Assembly (NCBI GenBank): GCA_964406375.1
Contig: CAYORM010000007.1
Span: 18,219 to 82,218, forward strand
Source of the DNA: CAYORM01 sp964406375
GTDB lineage: Bacteria; Pseudomonadota; Alphaproteobacteria; DSM-16000; Inquilinaceae
Direction of reading: 5' to 3'
DNA: 64,000 bases
Of the stretch, positions 26,524 to 35,189 are shown piece by piece. The notes below the pieces were generated by a model. The model made no database searches, had not been told where the DNA came from, and saw only the letters and a list, made by a program, of their open reading frames with translations. Each line of letters starts with the position of its first letter. Within the stretch, counting starts at the first letter, position 1. The position numbers and the translations under genes are program-made.

Positions 26524-29034
26524 TCATCCTCCCTCTCGATCCAGCGCCTTCCGCCGACGTCGTCCCGGCGGCACCGCGGCGGTCGCCTCGGCGATCAGCG
26601 CCGCGGCGTGGTCCTCGAGCGCCAGATCGACCGCCGCATCGGCGACGCTCTCCCGCCCGATCTCGAGCAGTACCGGTACCGCGAGCGGCGAGATGCGGTC
26701 GAGCCGCCGGTGCTCGATCCGCCGCGCCCGCCGTAGCAGCATGCCGACCCGCGCGAGGTCGGTCAGCCCGCGCCGGGCATCCTCGCGGGTCGCCCGCAAC
26801 AGCACATGGTCGGGATCGTGCTGGCGCAGCACGTCGTAGATCAGATCGGCCGAGAAGGTGACCTGCCGGCCGCTCTTCTGCTCGCCCGGTGCCCGCCGCT
26901 CGATCAGCCCGGCGATCACCGCGACGTTGCGGAAGGTGCGGCGCCACAGGCTCGATTCGTCCATCCAGGCCTGCAGGTCGTCCCCCAGCATGTCCTCATC
27001 GAACAGTGCGGCGAGGTCGGTGACCGGCCGGACGCTCCAGCAGGCCAGCACGTAGTCGGTCGCGACGAAGCCGATCGGGCCATAGCCCATCCGCTCCATC
27101 CGGCGGGTCAGCAGCATGCCGAGCGTCTGATGGGCATTGCGGCCCTCGAAGCAGTAGGCGACGAGGTATTCGCGCCCGCCGCGCGGAAAGGTCTCGACGA
27201 GCAGGGTCTCGGGGCCGGGCATGGCCGAGCGCAGCCGCTGCATGCGCAGCCATTCGATAACCGCCTCGGGCAGGCCGGCCCAGCGGTCGGGGTCGGCGAG
27301 GATCGCCCGGACGCGGTCGGCGAGATGGGTCGAAAGCGGCATGCGCCCGCCGGCATAGGCGGGGATCTTCGGCTCGCCAGAGCCGGCGCGCGAGGCGATG
27401 ACCGACAGATCGCGGATGCCCTCGAAACGCAGGAGCTGGCCCGCGAACAGGAAGCTGTCACCGGGGACGAGGCCGTTGGCGAAATACTCCTCGACCTCGC
27501 CGAGCACCCGCCCCGGGGCACGGAGGCTGCCGAGCCTGACCTTGAGCATCGGCGATTCGACGATGGTGCCGACATTCATCCGGTACTGCCGGGCGATGAC
27601 CGGCGCCGCGACGGTCCAGGACTGTCCGATGCGCTTGAGCCGGTGGAACCGGTCATAGGGCCGCAGGGCGTAGCCGCCGGTGGCGACGAAATCGACCACA
27701 TCGTCGAAATCGCGGCGCGAGAGGTCGGCATAGGGGGCCGCGCGTGTCACCTCGGCATAGAGCGCGTCGGGTTCGAACGGGGCGGAGCAGGCGGTGCCGA
27801 GCACGTGCTGGGCGAGCACGTCGAGCGTGCCGCGCGGCGGGGGATCGCCGTCGAGCGTCCCTGCGCGAATGGCCTCGACGGCGGCCTCGCATTCCAGCAC
27901 CTCGAAGCGGTTGGCCGGGACCAGCAGCGCCCGCGAGGCGAGGTCGAAGCGGTGGTTGGCGCGGCCGATGCGCTGTAGGAGCCGGCTGACTCCCTTCGGC
28001 GCGCCGACCTGGATCACGAGATCGACCGCCGCCCAGTCGATGCCGAGATCGAGCGAGGAGGTGGCGACCACCGCGCGCAGTGCGCCGCGAGCCATCGCGG
28101 CCTCCACACGCCGGCGCTGCTCGGGTGCGAGGCTGCCGTGATGGAGGGCGATCGCCAGCCCGTCCTCATTGATCCGCCATAGCGCCTGGAAGACGATCTC
28201 GGCCTGGGCGCGGGTATTGACGAAGACGAGGGTGGTTCCGGCACGGCGGATCTCCTCGTAGATCTCGGCCACCGCATGCGCCCCCATATGCCCGGCCCAG
28301 GGCAGCCGCTCGCGCGTGTCGAGGATCGCCACCTCCGGCGGCTTCGCCGCGCCGCCGCGCACCAGCTCGACATCGGCGGCCGGCGCGCGGCCGGTCTTCG
28401 ACAACCAGGCGAGGAGGGCGTCGGGATGGGCGACCGTCGCGGACAGGCCGATGCGGCGCGCGGCAGGGGCGAGGTTCGCGAGGCGGGCGAGGCCGAGGGC
28501 GAGCAGGTCGCCGCGCTTGCTGCCGGCCAGCGCGTGCAGCTCGTCCACCACGATGCGCCTCAGCCCGGCGAACAGTGCCGGCGCATCGCGATAGGAGAGC
28601 AGCAGGGCGAGGCTCTCCGGCGTCGTCATCAGGATGCCGGGCGGGTGCCGGCGTTGACGCTCGCGCTTGGCCAGCGGCGTATCGCCGGTGCGCGTCTCGG
28701 TGCGGATCGGCAGCCGCATCTCGGCGATCGGCCGTTCGAGATTGCGCTGGATGTCGACTGCGAGCGCCTTGAGCGGCGAGATGTAAAGGGTATGCAGGCC
28801 GGGTCGCGGCCGCTCTGCCAGCTCGATCAGCGTCGGCAGGAAGCCAGCCAGAGTCTTCCCGCCCCCGGTCGGCGCGATCAGCAGCGTGCTGCGGCCGGCG
28901 CGGTCGGCGGCCAGCATCGCCCGCTGATGGGCGTGCGGCGTCCACCCCCGGGTGGCAAACCAGCCGGCAAACAGTGGTGGCAGCACGGGGTCCGGACCGG
29001 CCTCCGGCGCCGACGCGGCGGGGACTTCCTTCAT
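26524..29034 (-). CDS. Ligase-associated Lhr-like DEXH-box DNA helicase
   Basis: An 836-residue superfamily 2 helicase of the Lhr-Core type. Walker A is APTGGGKT, motif II is VVDELHAL, motif III is LSATVAHPD and motif VI is LQRIGRANHRF. A winged-helix and the Lhr-specific C-terminal domains follow (DVLAQHVLG, GPIGFVATDYVLACWS). Homologues translocate on single-stranded DNA and unwind RNA-DNA hybrids, and are encoded with an MBL exonuclease, PdeM and an ATP-dependent ligase. ATG at 29034 is used; the TTG 9 bases earlier is less likely. No Shine-Dalgarno sequence is visible. Confidence 0.94.
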   Translation of the reverse strand: MKEVPAASAPEAGPDPVLPPLFAGWFATRGWTPHAHQRAMLAADRAGRSTLLIAPTGGGKTLAGFLPTLIELAERPRPGLHTLYISPLKALAVDIQRNLERPIAEMRLPIRTETRTGDTPLAKRERQRRHPPGILMTTPESLALLLSYRDAPALFAGLRRIVVDELHALAGSKRGDLLALGLARLANLAPAARRIGLSATVAHPDALLAWLSKTGRAPAADVELVRGGAAKPPEVAILDTRERLPWAGHMGAHAVAEIYEEIRRAGTTLVFVNTRAQAEIVFQALWRINEDGLAIALHHGSLAPEQRRRVEAAMARGALRAVVATSSLDLGIDWAAVDLVIQVGAPKGVSRLLQRIGRANHRFDLASRALLVPANRFEVLECEAAVEAIRAGTLDGDPPPRGTLDVLAQHVLGTACSAPFEPDALYAEVTRAAPYADLSRRDFDDVVDFVATGGYALRPYDRFHRLKRIGQSWTVAAPVIARQYRMNVGTIVESPMLKVRLGSLRAPGRVLGEVEEYFANGLVPGDSFLFAGQLLRFEGIRDLSVIASRAGSGEPKIPAYAGGRMPLSTHLADRVRAILADPDRWAGLPEAVIEWLRMQRLRSAMPGPETLLVETFPRGGREYLVAYCFEGRNAHQTLGMLLTRRMERMGYGPIGFVATDYVLACWSVRPVTDLAALFDEDMLGDDLQAWMDESSLWRRTFRNVAVIAGLIERRAPGEQKSGRQVTFSADLIYDVLRQHDPDHVLLRATREDARRGLTDLARVGMLLRRARRIEHRRLDRISPLAVPVLLEIGRESVADAAVDLALEDHAAALIAEATAAVPPGRRRRKALDREGG

Positions 29035-29102
29035 CGCCGGCAATCGGATACCGCTTCGCGCGGGGCCGGGTGCACGCGGCCCGCGATGCGGAGCGGGACG
29101 AG

Positions 29103-29942
29103 ATGCTGGTTCTCGGCGACGGCAACCCGGTGGTGCGGATCACCGGCCCATGGGTCAACCGGTCCCTGATCCTGGCGAACCTGCTGGTCTTCCTGCTGGT
29201 CCCGCCGATGATCGACTACGCCTTCGTGCCGGCGCAGATCACCTATGCCGGGCTGCCGCCCGCCTATGGCGATGCCTCGCTGTGGGAGCGGCTGGTCACC
29301 TACATGTTCTTCCATGCCGACTGGGTGCATCTCGGCGGAAACCTGCTCGCGCTCTGGGTGTTCGGCGACAATGTCGAGGATTCGACCGGCCATGGGCGCT
29401 ACATCCTGTTCTACCTGCTGTGCGGCGTCGTGTCGGCGCTCGTCTATGCCGCCTTCGTGGCGACCCCGAAGGTGCCGCTGATCGGCGCGTCTGGCGCCAT
29501 CTCCGGTGTGATGGGTGCCTATCTTCTGCTCCATCCGCGGGCGCGGATGCTGGTGCTGCTGCTCGGCCGGATCCCGGTGATCCTGCCGGCGGTGGTCGTC
29601 GTCGGCCTGCAGATCGCCGTCAACCTCGCCTTCGCCATCGATCCCGGCGGGGTGCTGGGCGTCGAGGACGATCCGGATCTGGCCGTCGTCGCCTGGTGGG
29701 TGCATGTCGGCGGCTTCCTCGCCGGGATGCTGCTGATCCTCGTGCTGCGTGCCCCCGGTGTCCCGCTGTTGCAGCCGGCCCCGGATGCAAGCGTGACGCT
29801 GTTCCCGCGGCTGCGGCGCTGGCTCGTTTCAGACCGGCTGCCGGCCGAGGAGCAGGAGAAGCGCTGGCGCGGCTGGATCGCCTTCGGCAAATCCGTTCTG
29901 TTCGTGCTGGCGGTGATCGCCGTCGCCTCCTTCTTCGGATGA
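29103..29942 (+). CDS. Rhomboid-family intramembrane serine protease
   Basis: A 279-residue polytopic membrane protein. Rhomboid hallmarks are ADWVHLGGNLLALWVFGDNVED, the catalytic Ser in IGASGAISGVMGAY and the catalytic His in WWVHVGGFLAG. It would cleave membrane-spanning substrates within the bilayer. About six spans precede a cytoplasmic basic stretch and a last C-terminal span (SVLFVLAVIAVASFF), so about seven in all. ATG at 29103 follows GGAG. It begins divergently 69 bp from the helicase start and is 4 bp from the nucleosidase gene downstream. Confidence 0.92.
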   Translation: MLVLGDGNPVVRITGPWVNRSLILANLLVFLLVPPMIDYAFVPAQITYAGLPPAYGDASLWERLVTYMFFHADWVHLGGNLLALWVFGDNVEDSTGHGRYILFYLLCGVVSALVYAAFVATPKVPLIGASGAISGVMGAYLLLHPRARMLVLLLGRIPVILPAVVVVGLQIAVNLAFAIDPGGVLGVEDDPDLAVVAWWVHVGGFLAGMLLILVLRAPGVPLLQPAPDASVTLFPRLRRWLVSDRLPAEEQEKRWRGWIAFGKSVLFVLAVIAVASFFG

Positions 29943-29946
29943 GCCC

Positions 29947-30720
29947 ATGACGATGTCCGCCCTTGACGCCCCGCTGGGCCTGCTCTCGGCCATCCCGCAG
30001 GAATTCGCCGCGATCGAGGGGCTCGTGCTGCGCGAGGGTGCCTCGGTTGCCGGGATCGGCTTTCTCGAAGGGACGCTGGACGGGCGGCCGGTGGTCGCGG
30101 CCGAGAGCGGGATCGGCAAGGTCCATGCCGCGATGGTGGCGACGATGATGCTCGACCGCTGGGGTTGCCGGGCACTCGTCTTTTCCGGGGTGGCAGGCGG
30201 GCTCGACCCGGCGCTCGCCGTCGGCGATGTGGTGATCGCCGACCGCTTGGTGATGCATGATTACGGCGCCATGGTCGCCGGTGCGCTGAGGCCCTACCAG
30301 CCGGGTGTGCCGCCCTTGCCCGGCTTCCCCGACACGCATGGCTATGTGATGTCGCCCGGGCTGCGGACCAAGGTGGAAGCGGCCCTCGAGGGGATCGAGC
30401 TGCCGCTCCTGCCGTCCTCGGTGACGGGGGGAGCGCCGCGCACGCCGCGACTCCTCTTCGGCACCGTGCTGACGGGCGATGCCTTCCTCAACTGCGCGAC
30501 GACCCGCGAATCGCTGTTCCGGCGTTTCGGCGGCGCGGCGGTCGAGATGGAAGGGGCGGCGCTGGCCGCCGTCGCCGACCGCTTCGGTATCCCCCTCGTC
30601 GTTGTCCGGGCGCTGAGCGATCTCGCCGGCGAGGATAGCCACATGGACTTCACCGCCTTCCTCAGTACCGCAGCCGGGATCGCGGCGCAGGTGACGCGCC
30701 GGGTCGCCGCAGTACTCTAG
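29947..30720 (+). CDS. mtnN: 5'-methylthioadenosine/S-adenosylhomocysteine nucleosidase
   Basis: Hydrolyses the N-glycosidic bond of MTA or SAH, clearing products of SAM use. The family motifs are GIGKVHAAMVATMML, FSGVAGGLDPALAVGDVVIA, the substrate-binding EMEGAALAAVA and the catalytic Asp in VRALSDLAGEDSH. At 257 residues it is slightly longer than E. coli MTAN (232), with an insert around the PYQPGVPPLPGFPD segment. It is 4 bp after the rhomboid gene and 111 bp before the exonuclease gene, probably in one transcript. Confidence 0.9.
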   Translation: MTMSALDAPLGLLSAIPQEFAAIEGLVLREGASVAGIGFLEGTLDGRPVVAAESGIGKVHAAMVATMMLDRWGCRALVFSGVAGGLDPALAVGDVVIADRLVMHDYGAMVAGALRPYQPGVPPLPGFPDTHGYVMSPGLRTKVEAALEGIELPLLPSSVTGGAPRTPRLLFGTVLTGDAFLNCATTRESLFRRFGGAAVEMEGAALAAVADRFGIPLVVVRALSDLAGEDSHMDFTAFLSTAAGIAAQVTRRVAAVL

Positions 30721-30831
30721 GGGCTCACGCCGGGCGGAACCCGTCACCACCGGCCGCGCGTTTGGGGCGGGGATGGTCGGGATGGAGATGCCGATGCGCA
30801 GCCTCAGGGCCGCAGGACGGTGGCGTTGACC

Positions 30832-31854
30832 ATGCGAGCCTCGCCGCCGCCGGCGGAGAGCTGGGTCCGGGTCTGTCCGGAAGGGCTGTGGGTCGAGCCG
30901 GCCGGCGTCTTCATCGATCCGGTCCGTCCGGTCGAGCGGGCGATCATCAGCCACGGGCATTCCGACCACGCCCGGCCGGGCCATGGTGCGGTGCTCGCCA
31001 CGCCCGAGACGCTGGCCATCATGCGGGCGCGCTATGGCGAGGCCGCAGGCGAACGGATGCAGCCCCTCGGTTATGGCGAACCGCTCGATGTCGGCGGTGT
31101 CCGCGTCACCCTGCGCCCGGCGGGCCATGTGCTCGGCTCGGCGCAGATCGTGCTCGAATGGCGCGGCTGCCGGATCGTCGTGTCGGGCGACTACAAGCGC
31201 CAGCCCGACCCGACAACGCCCGCCTTCGAGCCCGTCCCGTGCGACGTCTTCGTCACCGAGGCCACCTTTGGCCTGCCGGTGTTCCGTCACCCGCCGGCGG
31301 AGGTGGAGATCGCGCGCCTGCTGCACTCCGTCTCCCTGTTTCCGGAACGGGCGCATCTCGTCGGCGTCTACGCGCTGGGCAAGGCGCAGCGGGTCATCCG
31401 GCTGCTGCGGGATGCGGGGTGGGAGCGTCCGGTCTTCCTGCATGGCGCGCTCGCCGCCCTGTGTGCGCTGTACGAGGCGCTGGGCGTGCCGCTCGGGCCG
31501 TTGCAGGCGGCAGGCGAGGCGCAGCGCAGCGATCTCGCCGGCGGGATCGTGCTGGCGCCACCCTCGGCCATCGCCGATCGCTGGTCGCGGCGGTTGCCCG
31601 ATCCGGTGGTCTGTGCCGCCTCGGGCTGGATGCGGGTGAGGCAGCGGGCACGGCAGCGCGGCGTCGAGCTGCCGCTCGTCATCTCGGACCATGCCGATTG
31701 GGACGAGCTGTGCCGCACGGTCGACGATGTCGACCCGGCCGCCGTCTGGGTGACCCATGGCCGCGAAGAGGCGCTTGTCCACCAGATCGGCAAGTCAGGA
31801 CGGAAGGCGCGCGCGCTCCGCCTCATCGGTTTCGAGGAGGAGGATCAGGAGTGA
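30832..31854 (+). CDS. Ligase-associated DNA exonuclease, metallo-beta-lactamase fold
   Basis: A 340-residue MBL/beta-CASP-like nuclease of the Lhr-ligase repair set. The metal-binding HxHxDH motif is ISHGHSDHAR, followed by RPAGHVLGSAQI, VVSGDYKRQPDPT and, near the end, ISDHADWDELC. The late WVTHGREEAL is also typical. ATG at 30832 aligns with the usual N-terminus. It lies 20 bp upstream of the DNA ligase gene, the arrangement seen in other bacteria with this system. Confidence 0.93.
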   Translation: MRASPPPAESWVRVCPEGLWVEPAGVFIDPVRPVERAIISHGHSDHARPGHGAVLATPETLAIMRARYGEAAGERMQPLGYGEPLDVGGVRVTLRPAGHVLGSAQIVLEWRGCRIVVSGDYKRQPDPTTPAFEPVPCDVFVTEATFGLPVFRHPPAEVEIARLLHSVSLFPERAHLVGVYALGKAQRVIRLLRDAGWERPVFLHGALAALCALYEALGVPLGPLQAAGEAQRSDLAGGIVLAPPSAIADRWSRRLPDPVVCAASGWMRVRQRARQRGVELPLVISDHADWDELCRTVDDVDPAAVWVTHGREEALVHQIGKSGRKARALRLIGFEEEDQE

Positions 31855-31873
31855 GCGCGGGAGCACCCGACCG

Positions 31874-33499
31874 GTGAAGGCGTTCGCGGCGCTCGTGGAG
31901 GGGCTGGTCTACACGCCGTCGCGGAACGCCAAGCTGCGGCTGATCGCGGATTATCTCGACCATGTTCCCGATCCCGACCGCGGCTGGGGGCTGGCGGCAC
32001 TGACCGGGGCGCTGTCCTTCGCTGCGGTGAAACCGGGGACGATCCGGGGGCTCGCAGAGGCGCGCAGCGATCCCGAGCTGTTCCGCTGGTCCTACGACTA
32101 TGTCGGCGACCTCGCCGAGACCGTCGCGCTGATCTGGCGAGAGCCGGAACAGCACGCACCGCCGCCGGCGCTCGGCCAGGTGGTCGACGCGCTGACGGCG
32201 GTGGGACGGTCAGAGGCACCGGCGCTCGTCGAGCGCTGGCTCGACCGGCTGGTCGCGACCGAGCGGCTGGCGCTCCTCAAGCTCGTCACCGGCAATCTGC
32301 GGGTCGGCGTGTCGGCACGCCTCGCCAAGGTGGCGCTCGCCGGCTGGGCGGGTCGCGATCCGGCCGAGATCGAGGAGGTGTGGCACGGGCTGTCGCCACC
32401 CTATGGCCCGCTCTTCGACTGGCTCGAGGGGCGGGCGGAGCGGCCCGATCCGGCGGGGTTGCCGGTCTTCCGTCCGCTGATGCTGGCCCAGCCGCTGGAG
32501 GAGGGCGAGCTCGACAGCCTTCTGCCCGGCGATTTCCGGGCCGAATGGAAGTGGGACGGCATCCGGGTCCAGCTCGTCGCGACGGGGCGCGGCGGCGTGC
32601 GGATCTTCTCGCGTGGCGGCGACGATGTGACCGGCGCCTTCCCCGAGATCGCCGAGGCGATGAGCGGGGAGGCGTTCCACGGCGTGGCCGATGGCGAGCT
32701 GCTCGTGGTCCGCGACGGGGAGGTTGCCCCGTTCAACGACCTGCAGCAGCGCCTCAACCGCAAGCGTGTGACTGCCGCGATGCTGGAGCGCTACCCGGCC
32801 TGGGTCAGGCTCTACGATCTGCTGTTCGACGGGGCAGAGGACATCCGGCCGCTCGCCTTCGAGGATCGGCGCCGGCGGCTCGAAGCGTGGTACGAGCGGC
32901 ACCGGCCCTCGCGGATGGACCTCTCGCCGCTCATCGCCTTCGAGGCGTGGCCGACGCTCGTGGCGCTGCGCGCGCAAGCGCGGGCGAATGCGATCGAGGG
33001 GCTCATGCTCAAGCGCGCCGACAGCCCCTATGTCGCCGGCCGGCCGGCGGGGCTGTGGTATAAATGGAAGCGCGGTGCGCTGACCGCGGATTGCGTGCTG
33101 ATGTACGCCCAGCGCGGCCACGGCAAGCGCTCCTCCTTCTATTCGGACTATACCTTCGGCGCCTGGCGGCTCGAAGCCGGTGGCGCGCGCCGACTGGTGC
33201 CCGTCGGCAAGGCCTATTTCGGCTTCACCGATGAAGAGCTGTTGCGGCTCGACCGCTGGGTCCGCAACCACACGGTCAACCGGTTCGGCCCGGTCCGCGA
33301 GGTTGCGCCCGGGCTGGTGCTCGAGATCGCCTTCGACAGCATCCATCCCTCGACCCGGCACAAATCGGGCCTCGCGATGCGCTTTCCGCGCGTGCACCGC
33401 ATCCGGTGGGACAAGCCGGCCGAGGAGGCCGATCTGCTCGAGACGCTCGAGGCGATGGTGGCCGGCGGGCCGGATGGCGAGAATTCTCGCGGTCCGTGA
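31874..33499 (+). CDS. ATP-dependent DNA ligase of the Lhr/PdeM/exonuclease set
   Basis: A 541-residue ligase. An N-terminal helical domain is followed by the nucleotidyltransferase with motif I FRAEWKWDGIRVQL, where the Lys is adenylated, motif IV as IEGLMLKRADSPYVAG and motif V as WYKWKRG. An OB-fold domain ends with the motif LEIAFDSIHPSTRHKSGLAMRFPRV. The length agrees with the LigB-type enzyme of this system (about 550). The start is GTG at 31874, with GGGAG 10 bases ahead. It seals nicks with ATP and is separate from the essential NAD-dependent ligase. Confidence 0.94.
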   Translation: MKAFAALVEGLVYTPSRNAKLRLIADYLDHVPDPDRGWGLAALTGALSFAAVKPGTIRGLAEARSDPELFRWSYDYVGDLAETVALIWREPEQHAPPPALGQVVDALTAVGRSEAPALVERWLDRLVATERLALLKLVTGNLRVGVSARLAKVALAGWAGRDPAEIEEVWHGLSPPYGPLFDWLEGRAERPDPAGLPVFRPLMLAQPLEEGELDSLLPGDFRAEWKWDGIRVQLVATGRGGVRIFSRGGDDVTGAFPEIAEAMSGEAFHGVADGELLVVRDGEVAPFNDLQQRLNRKRVTAAMLERYPAWVRLYDLLFDGAEDIRPLAFEDRRRRLEAWYERHRPSRMDLSPLIAFEAWPTLVALRAQARANAIEGLMLKRADSPYVAGRPAGLWYKWKRGALTADCVLMYAQRGHGKRSSFYSDYTFGAWRLEAGGARRLVPVGKAYFGFTDEELLRLDRWVRNHTVNRFGPVREVAPGLVLEIAFDSIHPSTRHKSGLAMRFPRVHRIRWDKPAEEADLLETLEAMVAGGPDGENSRGP

Positions 33500-33643
33500 C
33501 AGAGCAATGAAGACGAGGCGGAGCGGCGCGGGTATGCTCGGCTGGAGGCCTGTCATGCCTCCGTCCTTGCCGCATCCGTCGGTCTCGACGTGTCCGGAGG
33601 GCGGCCGGTCGCCGCCCCACCACCGATCATCGGGAGCTGCTCC

Positions 33644-34066
33644 GTGCTGTCGCTCACGCTGGGGAGTTCGGGAGACGATCTGGGCGATGCGCTCGACGCC
33701 GCCGAGGCGTTCTGCGACCAGGAGGGCGTGCCGCCCCGTGTGGCCGCCCGGCTGGGGGTGATCCTCGACGAGCTACTGTCGAACGTCGTCAACTACGCCT
33801 TCGACGGCAGGACGGACGGCGTGGTCGAGCTGCGGCTCGTGCGCCGCGGCGAGGAGATCGAGGGCGAGATCGTCGATGACGGCAAGCCCTTCGTCGCCGA
33901 TGGCGTGGCGGTGCCCGACACCACCTTGTCGGTGGAGGATCGGCCGGTCGGTGGGCTGGGGCTGCACCTCGTCCGCAGCCTGACCACGCGGCTGGATCTC
34001 TGGCGCGAGGCCGACCGCAACCATGTCCGGTTCGCGGTGACGACGACGGCGCCCGACGCGACCTGA
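33644..34066 (+). CDS. RsbW-like anti-sigma factor / serine kinase (HATPase_c)
   Basis: A 140-residue GHKL ATPase of the anti-sigma/SpoIIAB group. The N box is ILDELLSNVVNYAF, the G1 box VDDGKPF and the G2 loop VGGLGLHLVRSL. In partner switching such kinases bind a sigma factor and also phosphorylate a STAS antagonist. GTG at 33644 with GGGAG 8 bases ahead gives the standard length; a GTG at 33590 would add 18 unlikely residues. No STAS protein or cognate sigma factor is in the window. A PP2C phosphatase gene that could reverse the kinase lies 3 kb downstream. Confidence 0.88.
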   Translation: MLSLTLGSSGDDLGDALDAAEAFCDQEGVPPRVAARLGVILDELLSNVVNYAFDGRTDGVVELRLVRRGEEIEGEIVDDGKPFVADGVAVPDTTLSVEDRPVGGLGLHLVRSLTTRLDLWREADRNHVRFAVTTTAPDAT

Positions 34067-34385
34067 CGATCGTCCGGATGTGCCGCCCGCCGGGGCGGCA
34101 GTAGCCCCGAGCGATCCGATCCGCGGTGCTCGCCCCGGCATGGCTTGGAAGATGACATGCCGAGCCCTTCCTTCAGGCAGCGCCGGGGGGTTTGTGCCGG
34201 CCCCGACGGGATAACAGCGGTTTCGAGACGCGCGGCGCTCTGGACACCTGAGGCGGCAATGCCGGCGTTGCGGTTGCAACTGGCCTTGTGCCGCCCGGCG
34301 CTCTACCGTAGGTGCACGGCTGGTCCGCCGCGGGACGGCCGACAGGGTGGCGCGTCCGGGCGTCCGATGTCGCTTCCGGGGGGAT
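34067..34385. other. 319-bp gap with a hairpin after the anti-sigma gene
   Basis: TGCCGCCC (34081-34088) and GGGCGGCA (34093-34100) form a perfect 8-bp stem with loop GCCG just after the upstream stop. It may end that transcript, though no T run follows. The rest holds no convincing gene: frames crossing it are overlapping shadows with poor start sites. It is presumably the promoter region of the membrane-signalling genes that follow. Confidence 0.5.
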
Positions 34386-35189
34386 ATGCAGTTCTCGACA
34401 CGACTGGCGCTGATCGTCTGCGCCGCTGTGGTCTCCGTCGTCGTCGCGGTCGCGGCGGCGGCCTATGTCTCGTTCGACCGTCTCGGCGTCGAGCAGGTGC
34501 GGGCGCGCGTCGCCTTCGTCATGGAGAATCTGCGCAGCGGGCTCGAGACCAATCTGGCGATCGGTCTGCGGCTGGAAGAGCTGGCGATCGCCCAGGACAT
34601 GATCGAGCGGCAGCGCGTCGCCGATCCGACCATCGTCTCGATCGATATCCTCGGCGCCGACGGGCGCACCCTGTTCAGCACCGATCGCGGCGTGATCGGC
34701 GAGCTGGCGCCGCCGGGCTGGCAGGCCGCGATCGCCCAGGCCGCCCGCAGCGGTTCGGGTGAGGGGGCGGGCGGCCCATCAGGCGATGCCGCGGGCGGCC
34801 GGGCCGAGAACTGGGCGGTCGAGGAGGGCGAGCAGATCGTCTTCGGCGCGCCCATCGATATCGGCATCGGCCGGCCGGTTGGCCATGTCGTCCTGGCCCT
34901 CTCCGCCGCCGAACGGGTGGCCTTCCTCGACCGGCTCGCCGGCGGGTTCGGCCTTGTTGCGCTCGCGGTGCTCGCGGTGGCGCTGCTGGTCGCGGCGACA
35001 GGGGCCGTAATGATCGGGAGGCGTACCCAACGCCCCCTCACAGAGGTGGCCGAGGTGCTGGCGGGCGGTGTCGGCAGCGCGGGGCCGCTGAGCATCCGCG
35101 CGGCCGCGGCACGTCGCACGGCCGAGGCGGCGGTATCCGATTTCGACGGCGCGGGCGGGAAGATCGGGGCGATCGATGCGGCCGGTTGA
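34386..35189 (+). CDS. Membrane sensor-like protein, two spans with a periplasmic domain
   Basis: A 267-residue protein. A first span (about residues 7-28, LALIVCAAVVSVVVAVAAAA) and a second (about 188-212, FGLVALAVLAVALLVAATGAV) enclose a periplasmic domain of about 155 residues. The outer region VDPTIVSIDILGADGRTLFSTDRG resembles a PAS/Cache-type sensor strand pattern. After span 2 only a short HAMP-like stretch follows and no output domain. The gene overlaps the next by 14 bp, so the proteins are probably made together. It looks like a sensory subunit for the downstream phosphatase. No named family was recognised. Confidence 0.7.
   Translation: MQFSTRLALIVCAAVVSVVVAVAAAAYVSFDRLGVEQVRARVAFVMENLRSGLETNLAIGLRLEELAIAQDMIERQRVADPTIVSIDILGADGRTLFSTDRGVIGELAPPGWQAAIAQAARSGSGEGAGGPSGDAAGGRAENWAVEEGEQIVFGAPIDIGIGRPVGHVVLALSAAERVAFLDRLAGGFGLVALAVLAVALLVAATGAVMIGRRTQRPLTEVAEVLAGGVGSAGPLSIRAAAARRTAEAAVSDFDGAGGKIGAIDAAG

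Noticed and set aside
29620..31782. 720-residue minus frame
   Set aside because: Antisense to rhomboid, mtnN and exonuclease genes, composition of a shadow frame.
34145..34762. 205-residue + frame before the sensor gene
   Set aside because: It overlaps the sensor gene in another frame, has Arg-rich shadow composition and no ribosome site that is better than the one for 34386.
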